Counted from the first letter of the stretch, positions 28,603-37,775 are shown. The stretch: 64,000 bases of DNA from CAZCPB01 sp044223975 (GCA_044223975.1 JBGALI010000009.1:1-64000); one strand, 5' to 3'. Notes: generated by a model from the letters alone, not told the origin. Made by a program: numbers and translations.

Positions 28603-28617
28603 TGAGACTTAGTCTCA
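28603..28617. promoter_or_regulatory. 7-1-7 palindrome TGAGACTTAGTCTCA, Fur-box-like
   Basis: Perfect arms TGAGACT and AGTCTCA with one base between. The 7-1-7 layout and the TGA.A.T...TCA skeleton match the classical Fur half-site arrangement (TGATAAT or TGAGAAT). It lies 33 bases upstream of the ctaA start and about 25 bases upstream of the -35 element proposed for the act/cox operon, so one regulator could affect both heme A synthesis and the oxidase. Binding by Fur is inference. Confidence 0.45.
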
Positions 28618-28641
28618 ATTACGGTTGAACAGGAACTGAGG

Positions 28642-28671
28642 TTGACAGAATAGCATTGGCCCCCAGATATT
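28642..28671 (+). promoter_or_regulatory. Candidate sigma-70-type promoter of the act-cox operon
   Basis: A perfect TTGACA (28642-28647) is followed after 18 bases by GATATT (28666-28671, four of six matches to TATAAT). Transcription would begin near 28678, leaving a leader of about 100 bases before actA. This is the only good -35 in the 209-bp divergent spacer. Confidence 0.5.
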
Positions 28672-28686
28672 TCTGTCCTACAGAAA
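28670..28686. promoter_or_regulatory. Perfect 7-3-7 palindrome at the predicted act-cox transcription start
   Basis: TTTCTGT, CCT, ACAGAAA: perfect 7-bp arms around three bases, overlapping the end of the proposed -10 and the start site. It could be an operator for a dimeric regulator or a small hairpin at the 5' end of the mRNA. Its position suits repression. The binding factor is unknown. Confidence 0.4.
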
Positions 28687-28779
28687 CGGTCCGGGTCGAC
28701 CTACGTTTGAAACCTGAACCGGTCATTTGCGTCCTGTTCGCTTTTGGTGCAGCCGACGCCCTGGCGTAAAGGAGGACTC

Positions 28780-29487
28780 GTGTCGGTCCTTTTCCCGAAG
28801 TGGATGAACGTGCTGCCGACCGCCGGAGCGATCGGCGGTCTGGGCGGGTTGACGGCGGTGGTGGGAGCGTTTTGGTACTGGGCGACACCGAGTTTCTGGA
28901 ACGTCGGCTATATGCCGACGCAGCCCGGACCGGCCGGGTTCAGCCACCAGATCCACGCCGGCAAGCTGGGCATGGACTGCCGCTACTGCCACACCAAGGT
29001 CGAGAAGGCCAACGAAGCGAACGTGCCGAACGTCGCGACGTGCAACGGCTGCCACGCCGAGCCTCGCCTGGCGCTCTTGGCCACCAGCGAGACGCACAAG
29101 GCGCGGACGGAGTTCGTGCGGGCGGCGTACAAGGACGATCAGTCGATCGACTGGCGGCGGGTGCACAAGCTCCCCGATTACGTGCACAACTTCCCGCACC
29201 AGGCGCACGTGCGGGCCGGCGTGAGCTGCTATTCGTGCCACGGGCAGATCACGGCGCTCCCGGTCGTTTTTCAGTCGCAGCCTCTGACTATGAGCTGGTG
29301 CCTGGAGTGCCACCGGGCCCCGGACCAGAATCTGGTGCCGCCGGACCGCGTGACGCAGCTCCAGTGGGTCGAGGAGCACCTCAAGCAGCGCCAGGCCGAG
29401 CCCGGCAAGGGCGCCGCCGAGGTCACGGCGCAGATCGATAGCCTGGGCCTGAACCCGCCGACCAACTGCGGGGCGTGCCACTACTGA
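28780..29487 (+). CDS. actA: Alternative complex III pentaheme cytochrome c subunit ActA
   Basis: Membrane-anchored periplasmic multiheme cytochrome of 235 residues that takes electrons within the quinol:cytochrome c oxidoreductase. Five CxxCH heme sites begin at residues 67 (CRYCH), 88 (CNGCH), 150 (CYSCH), 174 (CLECH) and 230 (CGACH, two residues from the C-terminus). One transmembrane helix lies near residues 15-35. GTG at 28780 is chosen because AAAGGAGG ends 5 bases upstream, the best ribosome site in the window; an upstream Met has none. First gene of the act-sco-cox operon. Confidence 0.95.
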   Translation: MSVLFPKWMNVLPTAGAIGGLGGLTAVVGAFWYWATPSFWNVGYMPTQPGPAGFSHQIHAGKLGMDCRYCHTKVEKANEANVPNVATCNGCHAEPRLALLATSETHKARTEFVRAAYKDDQSIDWRRVHKLPDYVHNFPHQAHVRAGVSCYSCHGQITALPVVFQSQPLTMSWCLECHRAPDQNLVPPDRVTQLQWVEEHLKQRQAEPGKGAAEVTAQIDSLGLNPPTNCGACHY

Positions 29488-29558
29488 ACCGTCCGGGCGA
29501 TGCGTGCAGGTTTCGGGGTCTCCAGACTCGAGTGCTGGGTGCTGAGTAAGGCGAAGTG

Positions 29559-32500
29559 ATGATCAACACCGACCAATGCCCGTCGACAACCAAGGGTGAA
29601 AAGAAGCGTCCCGGCAAGGCCGAACTTGCCGGAACGACGCGGACGTTGATGACCACCGGCGGGGCGGGGGCGCCGCCGGTGTGGCGCAGCGCCGCCGAGA
29701 TCACCGACTCGCCCGAGTTCCGCGAGATGATCGAGCGCGAGTTCACGGCGGGCGCCAGCGAGCTTGAAAAGACCACTGACGGCGAGAGCCGGCGCGACTT
29801 CCTCAAGCTCATGAGCGCATCGCTGGCCCTGGCGGGCGCGGCCACGATCCCGGGCTGCCGCCAGCCGGATCACAAGATCCTGACGTACAGCAAGGAAGTC
29901 CCCGAGGACGCGGTCCCCGGCAAGGCCATGTTCTACGCGACCAGCATGCCGCTCCCCGGGGGCGGGGCCGAGGGCCTGCTGGTCGAGACGCACGACGGAC
30001 GTCCCACCAAGGTCGAGGGCAACCCGCTGCACCCGATCAACCGCGGGCGCAGCTCGACGTGGGCCCAGGCGAGCGTGCTGGGCCTGTACGACCCCGACCG
30101 CCTCAAGGCGCCGACGTTCGTGAACGGCGCGCGGGGACGGCTCGAGGCCACGTGGGACGATTTCAAGGTGTGGGCTCCGCGCCACTTTGCCCGTTTCGAC
30201 GATTCGAAGGGCGAGAGCCTGGCGATCATCGCGGGCAAGCGCACCAGCCCGAGCTTCGACGCGATGAAGGCTCGGGTGCTGCGACGCTGGCCGCGGGCGA
30301 CGTGGGTGAGCTACGACGCGTTGCACACGCCCGGCGCGGCACGGGGCTCGGAGACTGCGTTCGGCGCGCCGATGCGCGAGGTGCTGCACCTGGACAAGGC
30401 CAAGGTGATTCTCTCGCTGGACCGCGATTTCCTGCAGAACTCGGCGTGGGGTGAAGCGGGAGCGGTGATCAACGCCCGCGGCTTTGCCGCGACGCGCCGG
30501 CCGGAGGGCGACGCGGACACCATGAGCCGGCTCTACGTCGTCGAGAGCGGCTTCTCGGTGACGGGCGCGCAGGCCGACCACCGTCTGAAGATGGCTCCGT
30601 CGCGGGTGACCGCGTTCGCGGTCGCCGTGGCGCGGGTGATCCTGAAGGACATGCCGACGGCGGGCAAGCTGTTTGAGGCGATCCGCGGCTTGGAAGTGCC
30701 CGCGGGCGCGGACCTGAACGACGAGTTCGTGAACGTGTGCGCGGACGACCTTCGCAAGGCGCGGGAGACGCGCGGCGCGCTGGTGCTGGCCGGCCCGTCG
30801 CAGCCGCCGGAGATCCACGCCCTGGCGCACGCGCTGAACGCGGCGCTCGATAGCGTGGGGTCGGTGGTGACGCTGGTCCCGATGGGCGCCGACGAGGCCG
30901 CTGACTCGACCGCGCAGGTCGCCGACCTGGTGAAGCGGATGAACGCGGGCGCGGTGGACACGGTCGTGTGCGTCGGCGCCAATCCGGTGTACGACGCTCC
31001 CGGCGGCGCGGGGGATTTCGGCGCCGCGTTCAAGAAAGTTCCGACCCGCATCACGCTGTCGGTCGAGGCCAGCGAGACCGCCGACGAGAGCACGTGGTCG
31101 CTCAACGGGGCGCACTACCTCGAGGCCTGGGGCGACACCGAGGCCGTCGATGGCACGATCGCGCCGGTCCAGCCGATGATCGCTCCGCTGTACGAGCCGG
31201 CGCTCAGCGACCTTGAGTTCCTGGCGCTGCTGTCAATGACCCGCGCGGAGGTCGCCGCGGCCGAGGCGATCTCGGGCGCGATGCCCATCGACCAGGTGCG
31301 CAAGGCGTTTGACCTCAGCGCCGACGAGGTGGCCCAGATCGGCAAGAGCCTTGACGCGATCAACGCCATCACCACCGGCGATGCGACGCGCACCGCCGAC
31401 GCCGCCAAGGACGCGGCGCGCCGGGCCAACCCGGCGGTGACGCGCGGCAGCGGGTACGACATCGTCCGCGGCGTGTGGAAGGAGCGGCTGGGCGAGAAGG
31501 GCTTCGAGAAGGCTTGGCGCCGCGCTCTGCAGGACGGCGTCGCGCCCGGCGCGGCGGCCGACGCCAAGCCGCCCGCGTGCGACATGGCGAAGGTGGGGGC
31601 GGTCGTCGCGGCGATGGGCAAGCTGTCCGGTCCGCCGAGCGAGTCTTCGCTGGAGATCCGGTTCCACAGCAGCTTTGTCGGGGACGGCCGTTTCGCCGGT
31701 AACCCGTGGCTCCAGGAACTGCCCGAGCCTGGCACCCGCAACGTGTGGGACAACCCGGCGCTGATCAGCCCGCGCACGGCGACGGCGCTTGGCCTCACGC
31801 CCGAGGCACTGACGGTCAAGCTTCCCGAGGCGCAGCTCGCGACCGTCACGGTCGGCGGCAAGTCGGTCACCGTCCCCGTGTGGATCCTCCCCGGTATGGC
31901 CGACAACACGGTGATTCTCACCGTGGGGTACGGGCGGCGGGTGTCCGGGCGGGTCGGCGACGGTGTGGGTGTGGACGTGAACCCGGTGCGGCCCGCGGGG
32001 GCTATGGCCGCGCGGGGCGCCACGGTGGCCCGCGCCGCGGGCGACTACAAGGTGTCCAGCACGCAGCAGCAGTGGGCCCTGGAGGGTCGCACGGCGCTGG
32101 TGCGAGCGGTCGACCTGCCGGCGTTCCAGAAGTTCCACAAGGACGGCAGTTACTCCAAGCACCCGATCTACGGTACCAAGCAGGCGATCAACTTCGCCGA
32201 GCGGCTGGGCGAGATGGCCCACACGCCCCCGAATATCGCGGCGTACCAGAACCCGCTGAACGACTCCAAGGGGGGCGCCAAGGCCGGGTCGCCGTACACG
32301 ACGCGCCCGCAGTGGGGGATGACGATCGATCTTTCCACCTGCACGGGGTGCGGGGCGTGCACGATCGCGTGCCAGGCGGAGAACAACATCCCTGTCGTCG
32401 GCAAGCGTGAGGTGCAGAAGGGCCGCAACATGCACTGGATCCGGGTGGACCGGTACTTCACGGGGGACGACCTTGAGAACCCCGAGGAGATGCTGCACCA

Positions 32501-33350
32501 GCCCGTGGCGTGCGTGCACTGCGAGAACGCGCCGTGCGAGACGGTGTGCCCGGTGAATGCCACGGTGCACGGGCCCGAGGGCCTGAACTACATGACGTAC
32601 AACCGCTGCATCGGCACGCGGTACTGCGCCAACAACTGCCCGTACAAGGTCCGCCGGTTCAACTTCTTCGAGTACGGCAAGCTCAAGTTCAACGGCGATT
32701 ACCTCGGCCGGGAGCTGGTCAACAAGGTCGCGCCCGACCGCGGCGGCGTGAACGGCTCGGACAAGTTCAACAAGGTCAACATCAACTTCATCCCGCCGCG
32801 CCTCCGCCAGAAAATCGAAGAGATCGAGCGGATGCAGAAGAACCCCGACGTCACGGTCCGCATGCGCGGCGTGATGGAGAAGTGCACGTACTGCATCCAG
32901 CGGATCAACGCCGCACGGATCGAGAGCAAGCTGCACGATCTCAAGAACATCCCCGATGGGTTCTTCCAGGTGGCCTGCCAGCAGGCGTGCCCGTCGGAGG
33001 CGATCGTGTTCGGCGACCTGCTCGACAAGGACAGCCGGGTGGCCAAGACCGTGGCCAGCGACCGCAGCTACGCGCTGCTGGGGTATCTCGACACCCGCCC
33101 GCGCACGAGCTACCTGCTGCGGGTGCGCAACCCCAACCCGCGCCTGGTGTCCGATGCGCGGCGGCACTCGTGGGAGGATCCGTTCGCGCACCACGGGGCT
33201 GAAGAATTGCACCCGGCCACCGAGGGCGGTGAGGCCGGCAAGGGCGGGCACGCGTTCCGCCACGAACCGGGTCGGCGCCGCGAGGATTCCGGCTACGCCC
33301 TGAGCCTCAACGTTCTGGGCGCCGGTCCGGGCGCAGGAGTGCACGCATGA
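29559..33350 (+). CDS. actB: Alternative complex III iron-sulfur/molybdopterin-oxidoreductase-like subunit ActB
   Basis: Large peripheral subunit of 1263 residues on the periplasmic face. A Tat-type signal (SRRDFLKLMSASLALAGA) starts near residue 78, with unusually long sequence before it. The middle is a molybdopterin-oxidoreductase-like domain, which in characterised complexes holds no molybdenum. The C-terminal ferredoxin-like domain has cysteine clusters at about residues 926-937 (CTGCGACTIAC), 984 (CVHCENAPCETVCP), 1017 (CIGTRYCANNCP), 1109 (CTYC) and 1140 (ACQQACP), enough for three 4Fe-4S and one 3Fe-4S centre. It is longer than the roughly 1000-1050 residues I remember for ActB. The stop overlaps the actC start (ATGA). 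Confidence 0.93.
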   Translation: MINTDQCPSTTKGEKKRPGKAELAGTTRTLMTTGGAGAPPVWRSAAEITDSPEFREMIEREFTAGASELEKTTDGESRRDFLKLMSASLALAGAATIPGCRQPDHKILTYSKEVPEDAVPGKAMFYATSMPLPGGGAEGLLVETHDGRPTKVEGNPLHPINRGRSSTWAQASVLGLYDPDRLKAPTFVNGARGRLEATWDDFKVWAPRHFARFDDSKGESLAIIAGKRTSPSFDAMKARVLRRWPRATWVSYDALHTPGAARGSETAFGAPMREVLHLDKAKVILSLDRDFLQNSAWGEAGAVINARGFAATRRPEGDADTMSRLYVVESGFSVTGAQADHRLKMAPSRVTAFAVAVARVILKDMPTAGKLFEAIRGLEVPAGADLNDEFVNVCADDLRKARETRGALVLAGPSQPPEIHALAHALNAALDSVGSVVTLVPMGADEAADSTAQVADLVKRMNAGAVDTVVCVGANPVYDAPGGAGDFGAAFKKVPTRITLSVEASETADESTWSLNGAHYLEAWGDTEAVDGTIAPVQPMIAPLYEPALSDLEFLALLSMTRAEVAAAEAISGAMPIDQVRKAFDLSADEVAQIGKSLDAINAITTGDATRTADAAKDAARRANPAVTRGSGYDIVRGVWKERLGEKGFEKAWRRALQDGVAPGAAADAKPPACDMAKVGAVVAAMGKLSGPPSESSLEIRFHSSFVGDGRFAGNPWLQELPEPGTRNVWDNPALISPRTATALGLTPEALTVKLPEAQLATVTVGGKSVTVPVWILPGMADNTVILTVGYGRRVSGRVGDGVGVDVNPVRPAGAMAARGATVARAAGDYKVSSTQQQWALEGRTALVRAVDLPAFQKFHKDGSYSKHPIYGTKQAINFAERLGEMAHTPPNIAAYQNPLNDSKGGAKAGSPYTTRPQWGMTIDLSTCTGCGACTIACQAENNIPVVGKREVQKGRNMHWIRVDRYFTGDDLENPEEMLHQPVACVHCENAPCETVCPVNATVHGPEGLNYMTYNRCIGTRYCANNCPYKVRRFNFFEYGKLKFNGDYLGRELVNKVAPDRGGVNGSDKFNKVNINFIPPRLRQKIEEIERMQKNPDVTVRMRGVMEKCTYCIQRINAARIESKLHDLKNIPDGFFQVACQQACPSEAIVFGDLLDKDSRVAKTVASDRSYALLGYLDTRPRTSYLLRVRNPNPRLVSDARRHSWEDPFAHHGAEELHPATEGGEAGKGGHAFRHEPGRRREDSGYALSLNVLGAGPGAGVHA

Positions 33351-34918
33351 CGTCGATTCACCCGGATCAGCTCACGGCCGAGCGACTGGCGGGGCTTGCC
33401 CGCGGGCCCTCGACCACGCTGCCCGCGCCCGGCACGGGCGACGGCACGCTGATCGACACGCCCGGCGTGCGGGCGCCGCTGGTGCTGAGCAACCGGTCGT
33501 TCAAGGAAGTGACCGACATCATCTGCGGTTACGCCGAGAACAAGCCGCCGCGCTGGTGGCTGCCGGTCTTCATGGTTACGTCCACGTTGGCCGGGCTGCA
33601 GGGCTTGTTCATCCTGTACCTGGTGATCACGGGCATCGGCACGTGGGGCCTGAACAACCAGGTCGACTGGGCGTGGGACATCACCAACTTCGTGTTCTGG
33701 ATCGGCATCGGCCACGCCGGCACGCTGATCTCCGCGATCCTGTGCCTGCTGAAGCAGAAGTGGCGTACGGCCGTGAACCGGTCGGCCGAGGCGATGACGA
33801 TCTTCGCCGTGATCTGTGCCGCGACGTTCCCGGGCATCCACATCGGCCGCCAGTGGATGGCGTGGTTCCTGGCCCCGATCCCCAACTACAACGCGATCTG
33901 GCCGAACTTCCGCTCGCCGCTGCTGTGGGACGTGTTCGCGATCTCGACGTACGGGACGGTGTCGCTGCTGTTCTGGTACATGGGCATGATCCCGGACCTG
34001 GCGACCCTGCGGGACCGGGCGGACCGTCGCCTGCGGCGGGCCTCGCACGGGCCGATCCTCCTGCCGTTCGTGCCGATCCGGATCGACAAGATCCGGGCGT
34101 TCGTGTACGGCTTCCTCGCCGTTGGCTGGCGGTTCTCGGGGCGGCACTGGCACCGCTACGAGGCGGCGTACCTGGTGCTGGCGGGCATCTCGACTCCGCT
34201 GGTGCTCAGCGTGCACTCGATCGTGTCGTTCGACTTTGCGACCAGCGTGCTGCCGGGCTGGCACACGACGATCTTCCCGCCCTACTTCGTCGCGGGCGCG
34301 ATCTTCGGCGGGTTCGCGATGGTGCTGCTGCTGCTGATCCCGGCCCGGACGCTGTACCCGAACATGAAGGATTTCGTGACGCTCCGGCACCTCGAGAACA
34401 TGTCCAAGATCATCCTGGTGACGGGCTCGATGGTCGGCTTTGCGTACTCGATGGAGTTCTTCATCGCGTACTACAGCACGAACAACTACGAGCTGTACGC
34501 CTTCAAGAATCGCGCGTTCGGTCCGTACTGGTGGGCGTACTGGACCATGATCTCGTGCAACGTGCTGAGCCCGCAGGTGTTCTGGTTCAAGGCCTGCCGC
34601 ACCAGTCCCGCCGTGATCTTCGGCGTGTGCGTGCTGGTCACCATCGGTATGTGGTTCGAGCGGTTCGTCATCATCGTGACGAGCCTGCACCGGGCGTTCC
34701 TGCCCGGGCAGTGGGGCATGTTCTTCCCCACGCCGGTCGACATCATGATCTTCGCCGGCAGCTTCGGCGTGTTCATCACGCTGTTCCTGGTGTTCATGCG
34801 GTTCCTGCCGATGTTCGCGATGGCCGAGCTCAAGGCCGTGATGCCGCAGGCATCGCCGCACGGGCACGGTCCTGGGCACGGGCACGATCACGGCGGGCAC
34901 GCCAAGGGAGGGCACTGA
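33347..34918 (+). CDS. actC: Alternative complex III quinol-binding subunit ActC (NrfD/PsrC-like)
   Basis: Polytopic membrane subunit of 523 residues expected to bind menaquinol and conduct protons. About ten transmembrane helices are visible, with family strings such as RWWLPVFMVTSTLAGL, FWIGIGHAGTLISAIL, FPGIHIGRQWMAWF, SVHSIVSFDFATSVLPGWH and FPPYFVAGAIFGGFAM. The C-terminal tail is His/Gly-rich and could bind metal. It overlaps actB by four bases and is followed by actD after three, so the operon is translationally tight. Confidence 0.94.
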   Translation: MTSIHPDQLTAERLAGLARGPSTTLPAPGTGDGTLIDTPGVRAPLVLSNRSFKEVTDIICGYAENKPPRWWLPVFMVTSTLAGLQGLFILYLVITGIGTWGLNNQVDWAWDITNFVFWIGIGHAGTLISAILCLLKQKWRTAVNRSAEAMTIFAVICAATFPGIHIGRQWMAWFLAPIPNYNAIWPNFRSPLLWDVFAISTYGTVSLLFWYMGMIPDLATLRDRADRRLRRASHGPILLPFVPIRIDKIRAFVYGFLAVGWRFSGRHWHRYEAAYLVLAGISTPLVLSVHSIVSFDFATSVLPGWHTTIFPPYFVAGAIFGGFAMVLLLLIPARTLYPNMKDFVTLRHLENMSKIILVTGSMVGFAYSMEFFIAYYSTNNYELYAFKNRAFGPYWWAYWTMISCNVLSPQVFWFKACRTSPAVIFGVCVLVTIGMWFERFVIIVTSLHRAFLPGQWGMFFPTPVDIMIFAGSFGVFITLFLVFMRFLPMFAMAELKAVMPQASPHGHGPGHGHDHGGHAKGGH

Positions 34919-34921
34919 TCC

Positions 34922-35494
34922 ATGGGCCGCTCCACACGAGTCTTCACAACCGAGGCCGGCGTGCCGGTCCACGGCATCATGGGCGAGTTTGAAACTCCCG
35001 GCGCGGTGTATCACGCCGCGGAGAAGTTTCGCGACTCGGGCTACACGCGGTGGGACGTGCACACGCCTTTCCCGATCCACGGGCTCGAGGAGGCGATGGG
35101 GGTCCGCCGCACGGTGCTGCCCATGCTGGTCGCGATCGTGGGGCTCACGGGCGCGGGCCTGGGGTTCCTGATGGAGTGGTGGATGAGCGTGCACGGCTAC
35201 GCGCTAGTGACCCAGGGCAAGCCGTACAACTCCTGGCAGGCGTTCATCCCGATCACCTTCGAGTGCGGCGTGCTGCTGGCCGCCTTCACGGCGCTGATCG
35301 GCATGCTGGCGATGAATGGGCTGCCGCGTTGGAACCACCCGCTGATGCGGAAAGAGCGGTTCCTGAGTTCCAGCGACGATCGCTTCTTCATCTGCGTCGA
35401 GGCGCGCGATCCCAAGTTTGATCCCGAGGGCACGCGGCGGCTCTTCGAGTCGACAGGGGCGTTGATGATCGATCTGGTCGAGGACGAGGATTGA
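34922..35494 (+). CDS. actD: Alternative complex III subunit ActD (DUF3341)
   Basis: Membrane subunit of 190 residues. The N-terminal segment GIMGEFETPGAVYHAAEKFRDSGY, key part GEFETPGAVYHAAEKFRD, and DVHTPFPIHGLEEAMG are the DUF3341 hallmark. Two helices follow at about residues 60-80 and 105-125, then a cytoplasmic C-terminal domain. ActD anchors and stabilises the complex and has no cofactor. It starts three bases after actC stops. A short spacer of 8-bp repeats separates it from actE. Confidence 0.93.
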   Translation: MGRSTRVFTTEAGVPVHGIMGEFETPGAVYHAAEKFRDSGYTRWDVHTPFPIHGLEEAMGVRRTVLPMLVAIVGLTGAGLGFLMEWWMSVHGYALVTQGKPYNSWQAFIPITFECGVLLAAFTALIGMLAMNGLPRWNHPLMRKERFLSSSDDRFFICVEARDPKFDPEGTRRLFESTGALMIDLVEDED

Positions 35495-35500
35495 TGCGGA

Positions 35501-35526
35501 AGTGACGAAGTGACTGAGTGACGGAG
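35501..35526. repeat. Three tandem 8-bp repeats in the actD-actE spacer
   Basis: AGTGACGA, AGTGACTG and AGTGACGG stand in tandem immediately after the actD stop. This is the same 8-mer family as the insert in rlmN (8094-8125). It lies 30 bases before the actE start and may affect the relative expression of the two halves of the operon. Confidence 0.8.
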
Positions 35527-35553
35527 CGGGCCGATCGCCGGAGCGATGATTCG

Positions 35554-36417
35554 ATGAGCACACGCGACACCATCATGCGAGTCGGGAGAACGCTGGGGGC
35601 CTGCGCGCTGGCGGGCGCGGCGATGGTTGCGCTGCCGGCCTGCCGCGGCGACCGCTCCGACAAGCCGCCGCGCCAGTTCTTCCCCGACCTGGACGACCAG
35701 CTCAAGTGGAGGCCGCAGGGCGAGTCTCCGTTCTACGCGGACGGTCGCATGATGCGGCCTGCGGTGCGGGGTACGGTGGCGTTCGGGCGCGTGTCACTCG
35801 CGAGCGCGCCGGAGTGGGGCCCGTGGGTGACCGCCGAGCGTGCGGAATTGCTCCGCGACGATGACCGGGTGTTCTTCGGCAAGGAGCCGGACGGCTCGCT
35901 CGTGGAGCGGATCCCGATCGACGTGACGCGCCAGCTGCTCGAGCGCGGGCAGAACCGGTACAACATCTACTGCGTGGTCTGCCACGGGTACCAGGGCGAC
36001 GGCAAGGGGATGGTCGGCCGGCAGTGGTCGTACGCCCTGCCCGACTACAACGACCCTAAGTACAAGGCGCCCGACAAGAACGACCCCAAGTCCCAGCTCT
36101 GGAAGGACGGGCACCTGTTCAACATCGCCCGCAACGGGCTGTACGACGCCCAGGGCGTGCAGAAGATGCCCGGGTACGCGCACGCGATCGACGAGCGCGA
36201 CGCGTGGGCGATCGTCGCCTACATCAGGGTCCTGCAGGACGCCCGGTCCGGCACGATGCAGGATGTTCCAGACGCCGACCGGGGCGCACTCGAGCGCCAG
36301 CGCACCGCGATGCGGGAGGCGATCCTCGCCGAGGAAGCTCGCGCGGCGGAGGAAAAGGCCAGGACCGAGAAGGCCAAGGGCGCGCCCACGCCGCCCGCGC
36401 CCGGAGGCAAGCAATGA
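35554..36417 (+). CDS. actE: Alternative complex III monoheme cytochrome c subunit ActE
   Basis: Lipid-anchored periplasmic cytochrome of 287 residues that passes electrons from the complex to the oxidase. A lipoprotein signal ends in VALPAC with Cys at 30. One heme site, CVVCH, is at residues 140-144, with a later Met in GVQKMPGYAHAI as probable sixth ligand. The C-terminal 50 residues are a Glu/Lys/Ala-rich helix then a Pro tail. ATG at 35554 has GGAG 10 bases upstream; an earlier in-frame start would begin in the 8-bp repeats. The stop overlaps actF (ATGA). Confidence 0.93.
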   Translation: MSTRDTIMRVGRTLGACALAGAAMVALPACRGDRSDKPPRQFFPDLDDQLKWRPQGESPFYADGRMMRPAVRGTVAFGRVSLASAPEWGPWVTAERAELLRDDDRVFFGKEPDGSLVERIPIDVTRQLLERGQNRYNIYCVVCHGYQGDGKGMVGRQWSYALPDYNDPKYKAPDKNDPKSQLWKDGHLFNIARNGLYDAQGVQKMPGYAHAIDERDAWAIVAYIRVLQDARSGTMQDVPDADRGALERQRTAMREAILAEEARAAEEKARTEKAKGAPTPPAPGGKQ

Positions 36418-37742
36418 CTCAGCTGACGGCACACCCGGGCGCCGCCGCGGCGTCCCACGCCCCGCACACCTACCCCGAGCTCCGCGGCGACAACATCGCC
36501 CCGCCCTCCGCGGCCAAGGGGCTGGCGGGGGTCTTCCTGATCATCGGCCTGGCCGGTCTTGGCGCCACCGTCGCGGGCGGGATGGCGGCGGGCAAGCCGC
36601 TGCAGGCCCTGGCGGCGTACCACGTCGGCGCCTGCATGGCGCTCACGATGAGCCTGGGCTGCATGTTCCTGGTGATGGTGTTCCACCTCACCAGCGCCGG
36701 CTGGGCGAGCACCATCCGACGCCAGTGCGAGAACGTCATGGCCCTGGTGCCGTGGTGCGGCCTGATGGTGGTGATCGGGATCGTGATCGACACCATGATG
36801 GGCAAGAGCGGCGACCGGCAGCTGTGGAGCTGGCTGAACGACGCCAACGCGCACAACACGCTGCTGCAAGGGAAGGCCGGCTTCCTCAACCCCAAGTTCT
36901 TCGCCATCCGCGCGGCGGTCTACCTGACCGTGTGGACGGTCCTCTCGCGGGCCCTGCTGTCGCTGAGCATCCGCCAGGACCGCGGCCCCGACGTATCGCT
37001 GAACGCCCGCGCCAAGTGGATGTCGTCGTGGGGGATGCTGCTGTTTGCGCTCTCGGTCGCGTTCGCCTCGTTCGACTGGCTGATGTCGCTGGACTTCACG
37101 TTCTTCAGCACGATGTGGGGCGTGTACTTCTTCGCGGGCTCGGCCTACTCGGGCGTGGCGCTCACGATCATCATCTGCGCGTGGCTGCGGCGTCAGGGCA
37201 AGCTCCAGGGCGTGGTGACGAGCGAGCACTTCCACGACATCGGCAAGCTGCTGCTGGTGTTCACGGTGTTCTGGACGTACGTCGCGTTCAGCCAGTACTT
37301 CCTGATCTGGTACAGCAACATCCCCGAGGAGACGGCGTTCTTCAATGCCCGCGTGCCGTCGCCTCATGAACCCGACGGCCCGGTTGTGGCGAACAACTGG
37401 GTGTACGTGGGCGCCCTGCTGTGCATCATGCACTTTGCTCTCCCATTCCCGATCCTCCTCTTCCGCGGCGTGAAGCAGCGGTACATGCTGCTGACGGTGA
37501 TGGCGGTCCTGGCCCTGGTGGCGCACTTCATCGACCTGTTCTGGATCGTCCGGCCGGTGGTGTACCCCGGCAACGTGGAGGACCCGATCGGGCTCTCGTC
37601 GTGGTGGATCGACGCCGCGGGAGTCGCGGGCGTTCTGGGCGTGTTCGGTTTCCTGGTGATGCGTCGCATCTCGTCGGGCCCGCTCGTCGCGGTCAATGAC
37701 GCGTGGATCGACGAGGCGATGCACCACAAGAATTACGTGTAA
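36414..37742 (+). CDS. actF: Alternative complex III membrane subunit ActF (NrfD-like)
   Basis: Second polytopic NrfD/PsrC-type subunit, 442 residues and about ten helices, paralogous to ActC. Recognisable strings are SAGWASTIRRQCENVMALVPW (key part GWASTIRRQCE), SFDWLMSLDFTFFSTMWGVYFF (key part FDWLMSLD), FHDIGKLLLVFTVFWTYVAFSQYFLIWYSNIPEET (key parts DIGKLLLVF and YSNIPEET) and AHFIDLFWIVRP. It starts within the actE stop (ATGA). It is the last clear complex III subunit; no standard ActG follows, only a small single-span protein. Confidence 0.93.
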   Translation: MTQLTAHPGAAAASHAPHTYPELRGDNIAPPSAAKGLAGVFLIIGLAGLGATVAGGMAAGKPLQALAAYHVGACMALTMSLGCMFLVMVFHLTSAGWASTIRRQCENVMALVPWCGLMVVIGIVIDTMMGKSGDRQLWSWLNDANAHNTLLQGKAGFLNPKFFAIRAAVYLTVWTVLSRALLSLSIRQDRGPDVSLNARAKWMSSWGMLLFALSVAFASFDWLMSLDFTFFSTMWGVYFFAGSAYSGVALTIIICAWLRRQGKLQGVVTSEHFHDIGKLLLVFTVFWTYVAFSQYFLIWYSNIPEETAFFNARVPSPHEPDGPVVANNWVYVGALLCIMHFALPFPILLFRGVKQRYMLLTVMAVLALVAHFIDLFWIVRPVVYPGNVEDPIGLSSWWIDAAGVAGVLGVFGFLVMRRISSGPLVAVNDAWIDEAMHHKNYV

Positions 37743-37775
37743 CGGACCAGGTCCGGCGCGGGAGCATTCTGGATC

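Noticed and set aside
31233..33344. A 703-codon minus-strand open frame
   Set aside because: It is antisense to actB, with a low-information Arg/His/Val/Asp composition; the actB iron-sulfur motifs settle the coding strand.
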